A program made the translations under genes and the position numbers. 64,000 bases of DNA, taken from positions 62,001 to 126,000 of the forward strand of contig KK211088.1 in NCBI GenBank assembly GCA_000620185.1, read 5' to 3'. Below the pieces are notes generated by a model. The model ran no database searches. It was not told the origin of the DNA and saw only the letters and a program-made list of their open reading frames with translations. Positions 51,706-62,473 of the stretch are shown piece after piece (position 1 is the first letter of the stretch; the number at the start of each line of letters is the position of its first letter). The stretch is from Geodermatophilaceae bacterium URHB0062. Lineage in GTDB: Bacteria > Actinomycetota > Actinomycetes > Mycobacteriales > Geodermatophilaceae.

Positions 51706-52733
51706 CCACCTTCACGATCCCCGACGGCGCCGAGGCCACGGCTCCTGCCGAGGAGCGCGGGCTGGCCCGCGACGAGGTGCGCCTCCTGACCGCCGCGCCG
51801 GGCCGGCTGACCCACACCCGGTTCCGGGATCTGCCGGAGCTGCTCGAGCCCGGCGACCTGGTGGTCGTGAACACCTCGCCGACGCTCGCCGCCCGGCTGG
51901 ACGCCCGGCGGGCAGACGGCGTGGTCGTGCCGCTGCACGTCTCGACGATCCTCGACGACGGCAGCTGGGTGGTGGAGCTCCGCCGTCCGGACAACTCCGG
52001 GCCCGACCTCGGGGTGGAGCCAGGCACCGTCCTCGCGCTGCCCGGTGGCGTCCGGATCACGCTGCTGCGGTGCCACTCCGATCGCGGCCGCGCCTGCCGG
52101 CTGTGGCTCGCGCGGACGGAGCCGGTGCCGACGACGGCGTACCTGCGGCAGCACGGCCGGCCGATCCGGTACGGGTACGTGCCCGCGGACCTCCCGCTGG
52201 ACGACTACCAGAACCTCTACGCCGACCTCTCCGCGAGCGGGGGGAGCGCCGAGATGGCGAGCGCGGGCCGGCCGTTCACCGCCGACGTCCTGGTGGGGCT
52301 GGTCGTCCGTGGCGTCCCCGTCGTCCCGCTGACCCTGCACACCGGCGTCTCGAGCCCCGAGGCGCACGAGCCGCCCTACGCGGAGCGGTTCGCGGTGCCG
52401 GAGGCCACGGCGCGGCTGGTCACCGCGACCCGGCAGGCGGGACGGCGCGTGGTCGCGGTCGGCACCACCGTCACGCGGGCGCTCGAGTCGGCCACCGGCG
52501 ACGACGGCGTGACCCGCCCCGCCGGCGGCTGGACCGACCTCGTGCTGGGTCCGGACCGGCCGGCGCGCGTGGTGAACGGTCTGGTGACCGGCCTGCACGC
52601 GCCGGAGGCCAGCCATCTCCTGCTGCTGGAGGCGATCGCCGGGGCGGACCTGGTCGCGGCCGCCTACCGCGAGGCGGTGGCGCAGCGGTATCTGTGGCAC
52701 GAGTTCGGCGACTCGATGCTCTTCCTGCCCTGA
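51702..52733 (+). CDS. QueA-like S-adenosylmethionine:tRNA ribosyltransferase-isomerase family protein
   Basis: A 343-residue QueA-family protein. PGDLVVVNTSPTLAARLDARR is the family core and TLHTGVSSPE, AVGTTVTRALES and EASHLLLLEAIAG follow. QueA adds the cyclopentenediol moiety of queuosine. No other queuosine gene is in the window, and many actinobacteria lack the pathway, so this may be a paralogue with another role. ATGA overlap with the SDR gene places it under the SoxR-box promoter. Confidence 0.82.
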   Translation: MTTFTIPDGAEATAPAEERGLARDEVRLLTAAPGRLTHTRFRDLPELLEPGDLVVVNTSPTLAARLDARRADGVVVPLHVSTILDDGSWVVELRRPDNSGPDLGVEPGTVLALPGGVRITLLRCHSDRGRACRLWLARTEPVPTTAYLRQHGRPIRYGYVPADLPLDDYQNLYADLSASGGSAEMASAGRPFTADVLVGLVVRGVPVVPLTLHTGVSSPEAHEPPYAERFAVPEATARLVTATRQAGRRVVAVGTTVTRALESATGDDGVTRPAGGWTDLVLGPDRPARVVNGLVTGLHAPEASHLLLLEAIAGADLVAAAYREAVAQRYLWHEFGDSMLFLP

Positions 52734-52736
52734 CCG

Positions 52737-53441
52737 CTAGAACCAGGGGGCGACGGCCTCCAGGAGCGCATGCCGCTCGGCAGGTGGACGGCGGGGGCAC
52801 GAGGTGCACAGCGACCCGGACGGCGTCTCGACCACCAGGCAGCAGGAGGCGCGGCGGACGAACCGGGCGCCGCCCACGTCGACGTACCGGGGTGCGGGCA
52901 GGGGTGCGCCGACGGCCGCCGCCAGCGGCCCGGCCAGGGCGGTGACCCCGGGGACGTCGCCCAGCGCGCGGCCGAGGTCGAGCAGCCGGCCGGCGAGCGA
53001 GTCGGTGGCGATCGCCCACAAGGGCCGCTGCCGCATGTCCCCGGCCTCGGCGACCGCGGCGACGACGGCCGCCAGCGTCGTCCGCAGGTCGGCGGCCGGA
53101 TTGTCCCCCGGCGCGCCGGCCACCGCGGCCACCGGCAGCCCGTCCGGCGCGAGGGTCAGCGACAGGTCCGCCAGGCGGGCCGACAGCGGCGTCCTGGTGG
53201 CCAGCCCGGCCAGCACGGGGGCGAGCAGCACCGACGACGCCGAGTACCACCACACGGTGGCCAGCACGCGCCGATCACGCGTCCGAAGCGAGCGGGACCG
53301 CAGGCGGAGGACCTCCGACGTCCACCGCGGGTCGGCCAGCGCCGTGGCCGGGACGACGGCGGACAACGCGGGAGCGACCAGCCCGAGCGCCGCGGCCCCC
53401 GGGATGCGAGCGGCCACCGCGGCCTGCCGGACGTCCTCCAC
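52737..53441 (-). CDS. FhuF-like siderophore-iron reductase with C-terminal [2Fe-2S] site
   Basis: A 234-residue protein. The C-terminal motif CC-x10-C-x2-C (C200, C201, C212, C215 in [16 protein letters not shown]) is the unusual cluster site of the FhuF family, which reduces ferric siderophores. The rest is helical and Ala-rich. The GTG at 53441 is my choice; the open frame upstream is antisense-like. Convergent with the QueA-like gene, 3 bases apart. Confidence 0.8.
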   Translation of the reverse strand: MEDVRQAAVAARIPGAAALGLVAPALSAVVPATALADPRWTSEVLRLRSRSLRTRDRRVLATVWWYSASSVLLAPVLAGLATRTPLSARLADLSLTLAPDGLPVAAVAGAPGDNPAADLRTTLAAVVAAVAEAGDMRQRPLWAIATDSLAGRLLDLGRALGDVPGVTALAGPLAAAVGAPLPAPRYVDVGGARFVRRASCCLVVETPSGSLCTSCPRRPPAERHALLEAVAPWF

Positions 53442-53595
53442 CGCGCCAGTCTCGCCCGACCGCCCGCGTGCCCGTCGGTGGGACACCGGCCGGGCAAGAC
53501 GTGGATCGACCCGGGGCCATACGGTGTGGTCTGAGCCACGCCGAGAAACGTGCCGCCCGTCCGCGGGCGGCGTCCCGCACGGGAGGAAGCCGCAC

Positions 53596-55548
<1,953 letters not shown>

Positions 55549-55554
55549 ACGAAA

Positions 55555-55608
55555 GGACCCCCTGCCCCCCACCGCTCGCAGGCTCGCGGCGGGGCCCTGC
55601 AGGGGGCC
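55555..55608. repeat. stem-loop repeat, copy F
   Basis: Begins 7 bases after the acs stop. Arms CCCCCTGC/GCAGGGGG, inner ACCGCTCGCAGGCTCGCGG. Same orientation relative to its gene as B, C and D. Confidence 0.75.
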
Positions 55609-55711
55609 GATTTCGGGTGCGCCGAGCGTCGGCGGCACTCATGCGGCACCATTCCCCTGACCAGCACGATGCGTTCCCGCTCGTGAGCACGGACCGAAGG
55701 AGGAGCCACTC

Positions 55712-56212
55712 GTGGCCCACAGTGTGTCGCAGGCCGCCGTCGTCCCGTCCGCGGAAGTCGACGAGCCCACGGTCGGCTCCCTCGTGCAGAGCGCGATGGC
55801 CGACCTGTCGACGCTGGTGCGCGGTGAGATCGAGCTGGCCAAGGCCGAGGTCGGGAAGTCGGCCAAGAAGGCCGGCGTCAGCGTCGGGCTGTTCGGCGCC
55901 GCCGGCGTGCTGGCGGCGTTCGCCGGCGTCTTCTTCTTCATCGCCCTCGCCGAGTTCCTGACCTGGCTGGGCCTCACCCGGTGGATCTCCTACCTGATCG
56001 TCTTCGCGCTGCTCCTGCTGATCGCCGGCATGGCCGCGCTGATCGGCAACCGGATGCTCAAGCGCATCGAGAAGCCGGAGCGGACGCTCGAGACGCTGCG
56101 CGAACTGCCCGAGGTCGCCCACCGCGAGGCGCCCGGCGCACGGCACCGCGACGTCCCCACCGTGGCCAACGGGCGGGTGGCGCTGCGCGGCAACGACAAC
56201 TACAAGGTCTGA
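55712..56212 (+). CDS. phage-holin-family (DUF1469) membrane protein
   Basis: A 166-residue chromosomal membrane protein, not a phage gene. An N-terminal amphipathic segment (VGSLVQSAMADLSTLVRGEIELAKAEV) is followed by two helices (about 55-80 and 90-112) and a soluble tail. It resembles Rv3669-type proteins next to the acs and ephE genes. The function is unknown. GTG start at 55712 with AGGAGGAGCC before it. Confidence 0.8.
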   Translation: MAHSVSQAAVVPSAEVDEPTVGSLVQSAMADLSTLVRGEIELAKAEVGKSAKKAGVSVGLFGAAGVLAAFAGVFFFIALAEFLTWLGLTRWISYLIVFALLLLIAGMAALIGNRMLKRIEKPERTLETLRELPEVAHREAPGARHRDVPTVANGRVALRGNDNYKV

Positions 56213-56231
56213 TCGGCCCGAGACCTGCTCC

Positions 56232-57158
56232 GTGACGGTCCCCCACGACGGTCGACCCGACGCGACCAGCGTCCTGCTCCCGGGTCCCTGGACCCACCGC
56301 GACATCTCCGCCAACGGCGTCCGCCTGCACGCCGCGGAGGCCGGGGAAGGGCCGCTGGTCCTCCTGCTGCACGGTTTTCCGCAGTTCTGGTGGACGTGGC
56401 GGTTCCAGCTCCCCGCACTGGCCGAGGCGGGTTTCCGCGCCGTGGCGCCGGATCTGCGCGGCTACGGAGCCAGTGACAAGCCGCCGCGCGGGTACGACCT
56501 GCCGACCCTCTCCTCAGACGTCGCCGCCCTCGTCCGGGCGCTCGGCGAACGGGACGCCGTCGTGGTGGGCCACGACTGGGGCGGCCTGCTCGCCTGGACC
56601 ATGGCGGCGCTCCACCCGCGCACCGTGCGCCGCCTCGTGGTGCTGTCGATGGCCCACCCCCGCCGGCTCCGGGCGTCGATGACCGATCCGCGGCAACGGC
56701 GGGCGTCGGCCTACGTGCTGGGCTTCCAGCTGCCGAGGCTGCCCGAGCGCCGGCTCACCCGTGCCGACGACGATCCCGTGGCCGACCTGATGCAGCGCTG
56801 GGCCGGACCCGAGTGGCGCCGCACCCCCGACTTCGCCGAGGCGGTCGGCCGCTACCGGGCGGCGTCCCGGATCCCCCAGGCCGCCTACGGGGCGATGGAG
56901 TACTACCGGTGGGCCGCCCGCTCGCAGCTGCGCCCCGACGGGCTGCGGTACGCCCGTCGCATGGCGGCGCCCGTCACCGCGCCCACGCTGCAGGTGCACG
57001 GCGCGCTCGATCCATGCGTCCTCCCCGACTCGGCGCGGGGGTCGGGGCGCTACGTCGCCGGCGCCTACGAGTGGCGGGAGCTGCCGGGCGTCGGCCACTT
57101 CCCCCAGGAGGAGGCCCCGGACGAGGTCACTCGCGCCATCGCCACCTGGGCCGCGTAG
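56232..57158 (+). CDS. alpha/beta-hydrolase, epoxide hydrolase-like
   Basis: A 308-residue hydrolase with HGFPQFWWTWR (oxyanion hole), DLRGYGASDKP, the nucleophile elbow VGHDWGGLLAW with Asp and ELPGVGHFPQEEAP with the catalytic His. The Asp nucleophile and WW after HGFPQF fit epoxide hydrolases such as EphE. The position between the holin-family gene and marP matches Rv3670. Dehalogenase activity cannot be excluded by eye. GTG start 56232. Confidence 0.87.
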   Translation: MTVPHDGRPDATSVLLPGPWTHRDISANGVRLHAAEAGEGPLVLLLHGFPQFWWTWRFQLPALAEAGFRAVAPDLRGYGASDKPPRGYDLPTLSSDVAALVRALGERDAVVVGHDWGGLLAWTMAALHPRTVRRLVVLSMAHPRRLRASMTDPRQRRASAYVLGFQLPRLPERRLTRADDDPVADLMQRWAGPEWRRTPDFAEAVGRYRAASRIPQAAYGAMEYYRWAARSQLRPDGLRYARRMAAPVTAPTLQVHGALDPCVLPDSARGSGRYVAGAYEWRELPGVGHFPQEEAPDEVTRAIATWAA

Positions 57159-57192
57159 CGCAGCGCAGCTGGCCGCGGTAAGCGAATGGAAC

Positions 57193-57231
57193 GGCCCCTT
57201 CGCGGGGATCCGCCCTGAGCCTGCGAAGGAG
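57193..57231. repeat. stem-loop repeat, truncated copy G1
   Basis: CCTTCGC (57197-57203) and GCGAAGG (57223-57229) pair around GGGGATCCGCCCTGAGCCT. It retains only the ends of the repeat and lies next to G2. Confidence 0.45.
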
Positions 57232-57234
57232 TAA

Positions 57235-57289
57235 GGACCCCCTTCCGCCCACCCCCTCGCTCGCTCGGCGCGGGGCCCTGAAGGGGGCC
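57235..57289. repeat. stem-loop repeat, copy G2
   Basis: Arms CCCCCTTC/GAAGGGGG, centre ACCCCCTCGCTCGCTCGG. It lies between the convergent epoxide hydrolase and marP genes and touches the marP stop. Confidence 0.7.
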
Positions 57290-57290
57290 G

Positions 57291-58478
57291 TTACTCGCAG
57301 GCGCCGGTGCTGACCTCGGCCGAGGAGGTGCTGCCGGCCGTCGCGGCCTTCGCGACCTGGGGACCCGTCAGGGCGTAGCCGGTGTTCGGGTCGTCGATGG
57401 CCGAGGCGAACACCACCCCGAGCACCTGGCCCTTGGTGTCGAACAGCGGCCCACCGGAGTTGCCGGCACGGACGGTGCCGTACAGCGCGTACACGTCGCG
57501 GACGACGGTCCGGGTGTCCCGGAAGTCGGGACCGCTGATCTTGACGCGGTCGCGGACCCGGGCCGAGCCGGACCAGAAGTCCCCACCGCCGGGATAGCCG
57601 GTGATGATCGCGTCGTCGCCGGTGTCGGCCGACGTCCGGGCGAAGGCGAGCGGTCTCTGGGTGAGGCCCGGGGCGACCAGGACGGCGACGTCGATCTCCT
57701 CGTCGACGTAGACCGGCGTCGCCCGGTAGTCCTTGCCCTGGGCGATGACCACGGGATCGGCCACGCCGGCCAGGACGTGGGCGTTCGTCATCACCCGGCC
57801 CGGCGCGTAGACGAAGCCGGATCCGTCGATCTGACGCGAGCAGGACGGCGCGATGCCGGTGATCTTGACGACCGAGGGCTGCACCGCGGAGACCACCGGT
57901 CCGGTGAGCAGGCTCTGGTCGGGCGGGGGCACGTCGCGGACCTGGGTCGGGGTCAGCGGGTCGAGGACGTCGGGCAGCCCGCGTCGGTCGATGGCCTCGC
58001 GCAGCGAGTCGTAGACCGACCGCACCCCGTCGGGCACGGCCTGGTCCACCGCCTGCACGAGCGCGGACTTCCGCACCTGGCCGGCCACCCCCGGAAACGG
58101 CGAGCTGGCCAGGGGGGAGGCCACCATCCACGCGACCAGGAGCACGGCGGCAGCGGACAGGAAGGCGCCGGCGACGGAGTCGAGCATCTTCGCCGGCTCC
58201 CAGGTCAGCCTGCGGCGCACCGCTCGGCCGATCGCCCCGGCCAGGATCTGGCCGAGCAGGGCGCCGGCGAGGACGACGACCAGCGCGGCGAAGACCCGCG
58301 TCACGTTCGAGCCCGACCCGCTGATCCGGTCGGCCACAGGACCCGAGAGCTGGGCGCCGATCACCGCACCGACGACGAACCCGATGATGGAGGTGGCGGA
58401 GACCACGAGCCCCTGCCGGAAGCCCGAGAGCGCGAAGAGCAGCGCGAGTCCGATGAGCACCAGGTCGACGAAGGACAT
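57291..58478 (-). CDS. marP: MarP-family periplasmic serine protease with CvpA-like membrane domain
   Basis: A 395-residue protein. Four N-terminal helices form the CvpA/colicin-V type membrane part. A linker leads to a chymotrypsin-like protease with TNAHV (His), EIDVAVL (Asp) and GNSGGPLFD (Ser). Two cysteines flank the protease domain (PSCSRQ and the terminal ACE), which in M. tuberculosis MarP form a regulating disulfide. MarP is needed there for acid and oxidative-stress resistance. The gene is in the Rv3671c position, upstream of repeat G2. Confidence 0.92.
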   Translation of the reverse strand: MSFVDLVLIGLALLFALSGFRQGLVVSATSIIGFVVGAVIGAQLSGPVADRISGSGSNVTRVFAALVVVLAGALLGQILAGAIGRAVRRRLTWEPAKMLDSVAGAFLSAAAVLLVAWMVASPLASSPFPGVAGQVRKSALVQAVDQAVPDGVRSVYDSLREAIDRRGLPDVLDPLTPTQVRDVPPPDQSLLTGPVVSAVQPSVVKITGIAPSCSRQIDGSGFVYAPGRVMTNAHVLAGVADPVVIAQGKDYRATPVYVDEEIDVAVLVAPGLTQRPLAFARTSADTGDDAIITGYPGGGDFWSGSARVRDRVKISGPDFRDTRTVVRDVYALYGTVRAGNSGGPLFDTKGQVLGVVFASAIDDPNTGYALTGPQVAKAATAGSTSSAEVSTGACE

Positions 58479-58481
58479 CGA

Positions 58482-58934
58482 CTACCCGCTCACCGTCATC
58501 GTGCCGACCTGCCCGAGCTGGGTGTGGAAGCTGCAGACGAACTGGTAGTCGCCCGGCTGCTCCACGCTGAACTCGATCGTCCTCTTCTCCCCGGGCGCCA
58601 GCAGCGGGATGTCCTCGGCGATCGGGGCGGGGCCCTTCCCGGAGGGGAAGGTGAAGTTGTGGGTCAGCTGCTTCGCCGCGTTGACCACGGTGACGCGGAC
58701 CTTCCCCGGGGCCACCGTGAAGTGGTCGGGTGTGAAGACGTAGTCGTCCTGCGTCTGCAGGGTGACCTCCTGGACGCCGTCGGACGCGGTGGTCACGGTG
58801 CCCGCCCCGGCGACCGTCGTGGACGCCGGGGGCGTGGCACCGCCGTCGCCGCCGCAGCCGGCGAGCAGCCCCGCCGTCAGCACCGCCCCGAGCACCAGCC
58901 CGCCACCCCGTCGCCGGTTCCGCTCCCCCGTCAT
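58482..58934 (-). CDS. cupredoxin-type copper lipoprotein
   Basis: A 150-residue secreted protein. The signal ends at the lipobox LAGC (about residue 24-27), followed by a Thr/Ala-rich linker. The cupredoxin core has copper ligands in LTHNF, FVC and SFH, with a possible weaker fourth ligand (Gln/Met) later. It could carry electrons or buffer copper. ATG overlaps the NUDIX stop (ATGA) and the stop is 3 bases before marP, so it belongs to the nth-TlpA-NUDIX-marP run. Mycobacteria do not have it here. Confidence 0.85.
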   Translation of the reverse strand: MTGERNRRRGGGLVLGAVLTAGLLAGCGGDGGATPPASTTVAGAGTVTTASDGVQEVTLQTQDDYVFTPDHFTVAPGKVRVTVVNAAKQLTHNFTFPSGKGPAPIAEDIPLLAPGEKRTIEFSVEQPGDYQFVCSFHTQLGQVGTMTVSG

Positions 58935-59698
58935 CGCGGGGGAACCGTACGCGTCGGGGGCCCGTCGGGCGCGGGGTCGGCCACCGTCGGCGCGGCGGAG
59001 TCGTCCGCGTCCTCCTCGTCGGCCGAGCCCGGGAGGGCCGCGGCGCGGGCGCCGATCGGCGGTAGCGGCCGGACGTCGGTGGCGTCCCACGGCCGGGCCA
59101 GGCCGGTGGCCTCCAGGATCGCGTCGAGCAGGCCGGCGGTGAAGCCCCAGACGACCATGTCCGCCACGCCGAACGCCGGTCCGACGTAGCCGGAGGGGTG
59201 GCGGATCCGGAAGCGATGGGCGGGGTCGGCGAGGTCGGCCAGCGGCACGCGCGCGACCCGGGCGACCTCGCGGGGGTCACCGACGCTGACCTCGCGCGGA
59301 TCGTCCCACCACGCGACGACGGGGACGACGAGCCGGTCCGACGGCGGCAGGTACAGCTCGGGCAGCGTGGCCACCACGCGCACGCCGTCCGGGTCGACGC
59401 CGGCCTCCTCCTCGGCCTCGCGCAGCGCCGTCCCGACGGGGTAGTCGTCCCCCGGGTCGACGCCGCCGCCGGGGAAGGCCGGCTGCCCGGCGTGGCTGCG
59501 CAGGTGGGGGGACTTCTCGATGAGCAGCAGATCCGGGCCACCCGGACCCTCGCCGAACAGGATCAGGACGGCCGAGCGGCGGGCCGACGCCGACGGTTCG
59601 GGCATGCGGTGACGCAGCGGGAGGTCGTCGGCGGTGTCGACCAGTCGCTGGAGGTAGGCGGGCAGGCCGTCGTCCCGGCGCGGCTCGGCGGTGCTCAC
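58931..59698 (-). CDS. NUDIX hydrolase, CoA-pyrophosphatase type
   Basis: A 255-residue protein with the Nudix box GGGVDPGDDYPVGTALREAE-EEAG, in which the REAEEEAG half is exact. AFPGG and the upstream HLRSHAGQ match the NudL/CoA-diphosphatase group. The C-terminal tail is Asp/Glu/Pro-rich. The GTG at 59698 overlaps the TlpA-like stop (GTGA). It corresponds to Rv3672c. Confidence 0.88.
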   Translation of the reverse strand: MSTAEPRRDDGLPAYLQRLVDTADDLPLRHRMPEPSASARRSAVLILFGEGPGGPDLLLIEKSPHLRSHAGQPAFPGGGVDPGDDYPVGTALREAEEEAGVDPDGVRVVATLPELYLPPSDRLVVPVVAWWDDPREVSVGDPREVARVARVPLADLADPAHRFRIRHPSGYVGPAFGVADMVVWGFTAGLLDAILEATGLARPWDATDVRPLPPIGARAAALPGSADEEDADDSAAPTVADPAPDGPPTRTVPPR

Positions 59699-60279
59699 AG
59701 CCGCACCCCCAGGTGCTCGGCGACCAGCCCGCGGAGCTCGTCCACCGAGGTCACCGGGCCGACCTGCGTGTAGGCGAGCGCGCCGTCGGCGTCGAGGAAG
59801 TAGGTGTAGGGCAGGACGTTGAGCCCGAGGTCGGCCATGAGCTGCCCCTGCCCGTCGAAGGCGCTCGGGAAGCGGACGCCGGTGTCGGCGGCGAACGAGT
59901 CGGCCTGCGGCAGCCCGTCCTTGCTGATCACACCGACCACCCGCACGCGGTCGCCCGCGGCGTCGGCGAACTGCTGGAGCACCGGCATCTCCTCGCGGCA
60001 GGGCGGGCACCAGCTGCCCCAGAGGTTGACGACGGTCGGGGCGCCGGGGGCGCGGCCGAGGTCGAGCGATCCCCCGCCCGGGCAGTCGAACGCCACCGCG
60101 GGCAGCACCTGGGCGCCCTCGGCCGGCTGGTCGGGCTGCTCGGGGCACGGCGCCAGGTGGGCGGCGGCCGTCGTCGGGGCCGCCGACGCCGCGGGGGCGT
60201 CGTCCCCACCGCCGGCCGCGGTGCAGGCGCCGAGCAGGAGGACCGAACCGAGCGTCGCCGCGACGCGCGAGAACCTCAC
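59695..60279 (-). CDS. TlpA/ResA-like thioredoxin lipoprotein
   Basis: A 194-residue secreted thiol-disulfide protein. LLLGAC is the lipobox near residue 15-20, followed by an Ala/Pro-rich linker. The redoxin domain has [15 protein letters not shown] with the CxxC pair. Likely keeps cytochrome c apoproteins or other cell-envelope thiols reduced. The GTG at 60279 overlaps the nth stop. It corresponds to Rv3673c. Confidence 0.9.
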   Translation of the reverse strand: MRFSRVAATLGSVLLLGACTAAGGGDDAPAASAAPTTAAAHLAPCPEQPDQPAEGAQVLPAVAFDCPGGGSLDLGRAPGAPTVVNLWGSWCPPCREEMPVLQQFADAAGDRVRVVGVISKDGLPQADSFAADTGVRFPSAFDGQGQLMADLGLNVLPYTYFLDADGALAYTQVGPVTSVDELRGLVAEHLGVRL

Positions 60280-61088
60280 TCGGTGTCCGAGGCCGAAGGG
60301 GTCTTGACCAGCTTCAGCGCCGACTCGGGATCGGTCGGCCCGATGCCGAAGGACGGGCACCACTGGGCCAGCCCGCAGGCGCCGCAGGCCGCCTTCTTCG
60401 CGTGGCACACCCGCCGGCCGTGGAAGATCACGCGGTGGCTGAAGTCGGTCCACTCCTTCTTCGGGATCAGCTCGGCGATCTCGGTCTCGACCTTGACCGG
60501 GTCGGACTCCTCGGTCCAGCCGAACCGGCGGACCAGCCGGCCGAAGTGCGTGTCGACGGTCAGCCCCGGGACGCCGAAGGCGTTGCCCAGCACCACGTTG
60601 GCGGTCTTGCGGCCCACGCCGGGCAGGGTGACCAGGTCGGCCATCCGCCCGGGCACCTCGCCGTCGAACCGCTCCACCAGGGCCTGGCTGAGGCCGAGCA
60701 CCGAGTTGCTCTTGGCCCGGAAGAAGCCGGTGGGCTTGAGGATCTCCTCCAGCTCCGTGCGGTCGGCACCGGCGAGTGCGACGGCGTCGGGATAGCGGGC
60801 GAAGAGCCGCGGCGTCACCTTGTTCACCATCTTGTCGGTGGTCTGCGCCGAGAGCACGGTGGCCACGAGCAGCTCGAACGCGTTGGTGAAGTCGAGCTCG
60901 CAGTGCGCATCGGGGTGGATGACGGCGAGTTCGCGGGCCATGCGCCGGGCCCGGCGCGTGCGCCCCAGCGGCGACTCGTCCGGATCGAACGGCGAGGCAC
61001 CCGTGCGGGCCGCTCGCGTGGGCCGGCGGAGCCGTGCCGGGCGCGCGTACTCCGGCGCCTGGGCCGACGGGGACACCTCGAGGGACAC
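60276..61088 (-). CDS. nth: endonuclease III
   Basis: DNA glycosylase/AP lyase for oxidised pyrimidines. The 270 residues show the helix-hairpin-helix [13 protein letters not shown] (Lys nucleophile), [11 protein letters not shown] with the catalytic Asp, and the four cysteines of the [4Fe-4S] loop in [17 protein letters not shown]. The N-terminal 45-residue extension is Arg/Ala-rich; the true start could be MARELAVIH, but GTG at 61088 fits the length of mycobacterial Nth. It leads the nth-TlpA-NUDIX-cupredoxin-marP operon. Confidence 0.94.
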   Translation of the reverse strand: MSLEVSPSAQAPEYARPARLRRPTRAARTGASPFDPDESPLGRTRRARRMARELAVIHPDAHCELDFTNAFELLVATVLSAQTTDKMVNKVTPRLFARYPDAVALAGADRTELEEILKPTGFFRAKSNSVLGLSQALVERFDGEVPGRMADLVTLPGVGRKTANVVLGNAFGVPGLTVDTHFGRLVRRFGWTEESDPVKVETEIAELIPKKEWTDFSHRVIFHGRRVCHAKKAACGACGLAQWCPSFGIGPTDPESALKLVKTPSASDTE

Positions 61089-61201
61089 GCGGTCGAGGGT
61101 AGGCGGCCCTGCTGACCGGTTCCGGCCATGTCATGCTCGGGAACCGGGAAGTGCCGGGCACCGGGCCCGGCCGCCCGACCCGGACGGTCGAGGAGGTGGG
61201 C

Positions 61202-61441
61202 GTGGTCGCGCTGAGCGTCATCCTCTTCCCGCCCCTCCTGATCGCCTTCCTGCTGGTGATGGAGCGCGTCGAGGAACCCCTCCGGCGGCCCGCCTCGGCG
61301 CGGGAGGTCACCGAGTTCCTCCACACGGCGACGGCCGCCGAGGTCGACACCCTGACGTCCTCGGGTATCCGGCGGGCCCTGTTCCGCTGGCGTCGCCGCC
61401 GCCGCAAGCCCGACGCGACGACGAATCCGCCGCTGGTCTGA
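61202..61441 (+). CDS. small membrane protein (Rv3675-like position)
   Basis: A 79-residue product starting at a GTG with GAGGAGG before it. One helix (VVALSVILFPPLLIAFLLVMERV) is followed by a helical segment (ASAREVTEFLHTATAAEVDTL) and a basic tail. It stands between nth and crp, matching the place of a small membrane gene in mycobacteria. The function is unknown; repeat copy H follows. Confidence 0.65.
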   Translation: MVALSVILFPPLLIAFLLVMERVEEPLRRPASAREVTEFLHTATAAEVDTLTSSGIRRALFRWRRRRRKPDATTNPPLV

Positions 61442-61443
61442 GC

Positions 61444-61499
61444 GGCCTTCCTGCGGGGTCCCGCCGCGAGCGTGCGAGTGGTGGGGGGCAGGAAGGTCC
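61444..61499. repeat. stem-loop repeat, copy H
   Basis: Arms CCTTCCTGC/GCAGGAAGG (with one GCGGGG variation), centre ACTCGCACGCTCGC on the minus strand. It lies 2 bases after the small membrane gene and 41 bases before the candidate CRP site of crp. Confidence 0.75.
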
Positions 61500-61539
61500 G
61501 TCAACTCGCTCGTAGGGGGCACGCTCGGGTTCCCCGTCG

Positions 61540-61555
61540 GGTGACCAGCAGCACA
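61540..61555. promoter_or_regulatory. candidate CRP autoregulatory site before crp
   Basis: GGTGA-N6-GCACA, two mismatches from TGTGA-N6-TCACA. It ends 6 bases upstream of a -10-like TAGACT (61562-61567), so bound CRP would cover the promoter. Autoregulation is known for GlxR and mycobacterial Crp. Confidence 0.4.
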
Positions 61556-61623
61556 GCCGCCTAGACTCCTTCCGGACCCGCGCGCCCCTGCACGCGGGTA
61601 ATCGGTGCTGAGAGGAACGTGTA

Positions 61624-62298
61624 GTGGACGAGGTGCTGGCCCAGTCCGGGCTCTTCCAGGGGCTCTCGGAAGACGCGGTGGAACCGGTCGCCAGCCGGCT
61701 CGAGATGCTCACGATCCCCCGCGGGCGGGTCGTCTTCAACGAGGGCGAGCCCGGCGACAGCCTGTACATCGTGGTGAGCGGCAAGATCAAGCTGTCCCGC
61801 CGCTCCCCCGACGGCCGCGAGAACGTGCTCGCCGTCATGGGTCCCTCCGACCAGTTCGGCGAGCTCTCGGTCTTCGACCCGGGCCCGCGGACCGCGACCG
61901 CGACCGCCGTCACCGACGTCAAGCTCGCGCGGATGCCGCAGTCGGTGCTGCGCCCGTGGATCGAGGCGCACCCGGAGATCGGTGAGCAGCTCCTGCGCGT
62001 GCTCGCCCGCCGCCTGCGCCGGACGAACGACTCGGTGGCCGACCTGATCTTCACCGACGTCCCCGGCCGCGTGGCCAAGGCGCTGCTGCAGATGGCCGAC
62101 CGGTTCGGCAGCCGCGAGAGCGACGGCCTGCGGGTCAAGCACGACCTCACGCAGGAGGAGCTGGCCCAGCTGGTCGGCGCCTCGCGGGAGACGGTGAACA
62201 AGGCGCTCGCCGACTTCGTGCACCGCGGCTGGATCCAGCTGCAGGGCAAGTCGGTCGTCGTCCTCGACGAGGACCGCCTCCGCCGCCGCGCGCGGTAA
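61624..62298 (+). CDS. crp: cAMP receptor protein (Crp/GlxR)
   Basis: A 224-residue CRP/FNR-family regulator. The cNMP-binding domain has [20 protein letters not shown] and [18 protein letters not shown] with the Arg that contacts cAMP phosphate. The DNA-binding domain has [21 protein letters not shown]. There is no cysteine cluster, so it is not an FNR. It is in the Rv3676 position and nearly the same length as Mtb Crp. The GTG start at 61624 sits after GAGAGGAACGT. Confidence 0.95.
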   Translation: MDEVLAQSGLFQGLSEDAVEPVASRLEMLTIPRGRVVFNEGEPGDSLYIVVSGKIKLSRRSPDGRENVLAVMGPSDQFGELSVFDPGPRTATATAVTDVKLARMPQSVLRPWIEAHPEIGEQLLRVLARRLRRTNDSVADLIFTDVPGRVAKALLQMADRFGSRESDGLRVKHDLTQEELAQLVGASRETVNKALADFVHRGWIQLQGKSVVVLDEDRLRRRAR

Positions 62299-62308
62299 GA
62301 CGCGACCA

Positions 62309-62353
62309 AACGCGAGGGGCCCGGGACCACAGCGGTTCCGGGCCTCTCGCGTT
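62309..62353. terminator. hairpin after crp
   Basis: AACGCGAGgGGCCCGG pairs with CCGGGCCtCTCGCGTT with one mismatch and a bulge around ACCACAGCGG. It lies 11 bases after the crp stop. Confidence 0.7.
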
Positions 62354-62473
62354 GTGGGCTCAACCCGGCCACCGCTGTCACGCCGAGTGGGCCCCGGAGG
62401 GGTCCGCGCAGGCGTGAGGCAGCGGCTCAACGGGACAGGGGGACGGCACCTGGCCGCGGTGTGACGCGGAGCG

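Noticed and set aside
55712-56212. Holin-family gene as a sign of a prophage
   Set aside because: DUF1469 proteins are chromosomal in Actinobacteria, in this same neighbourhood; no phage gene is nearby.
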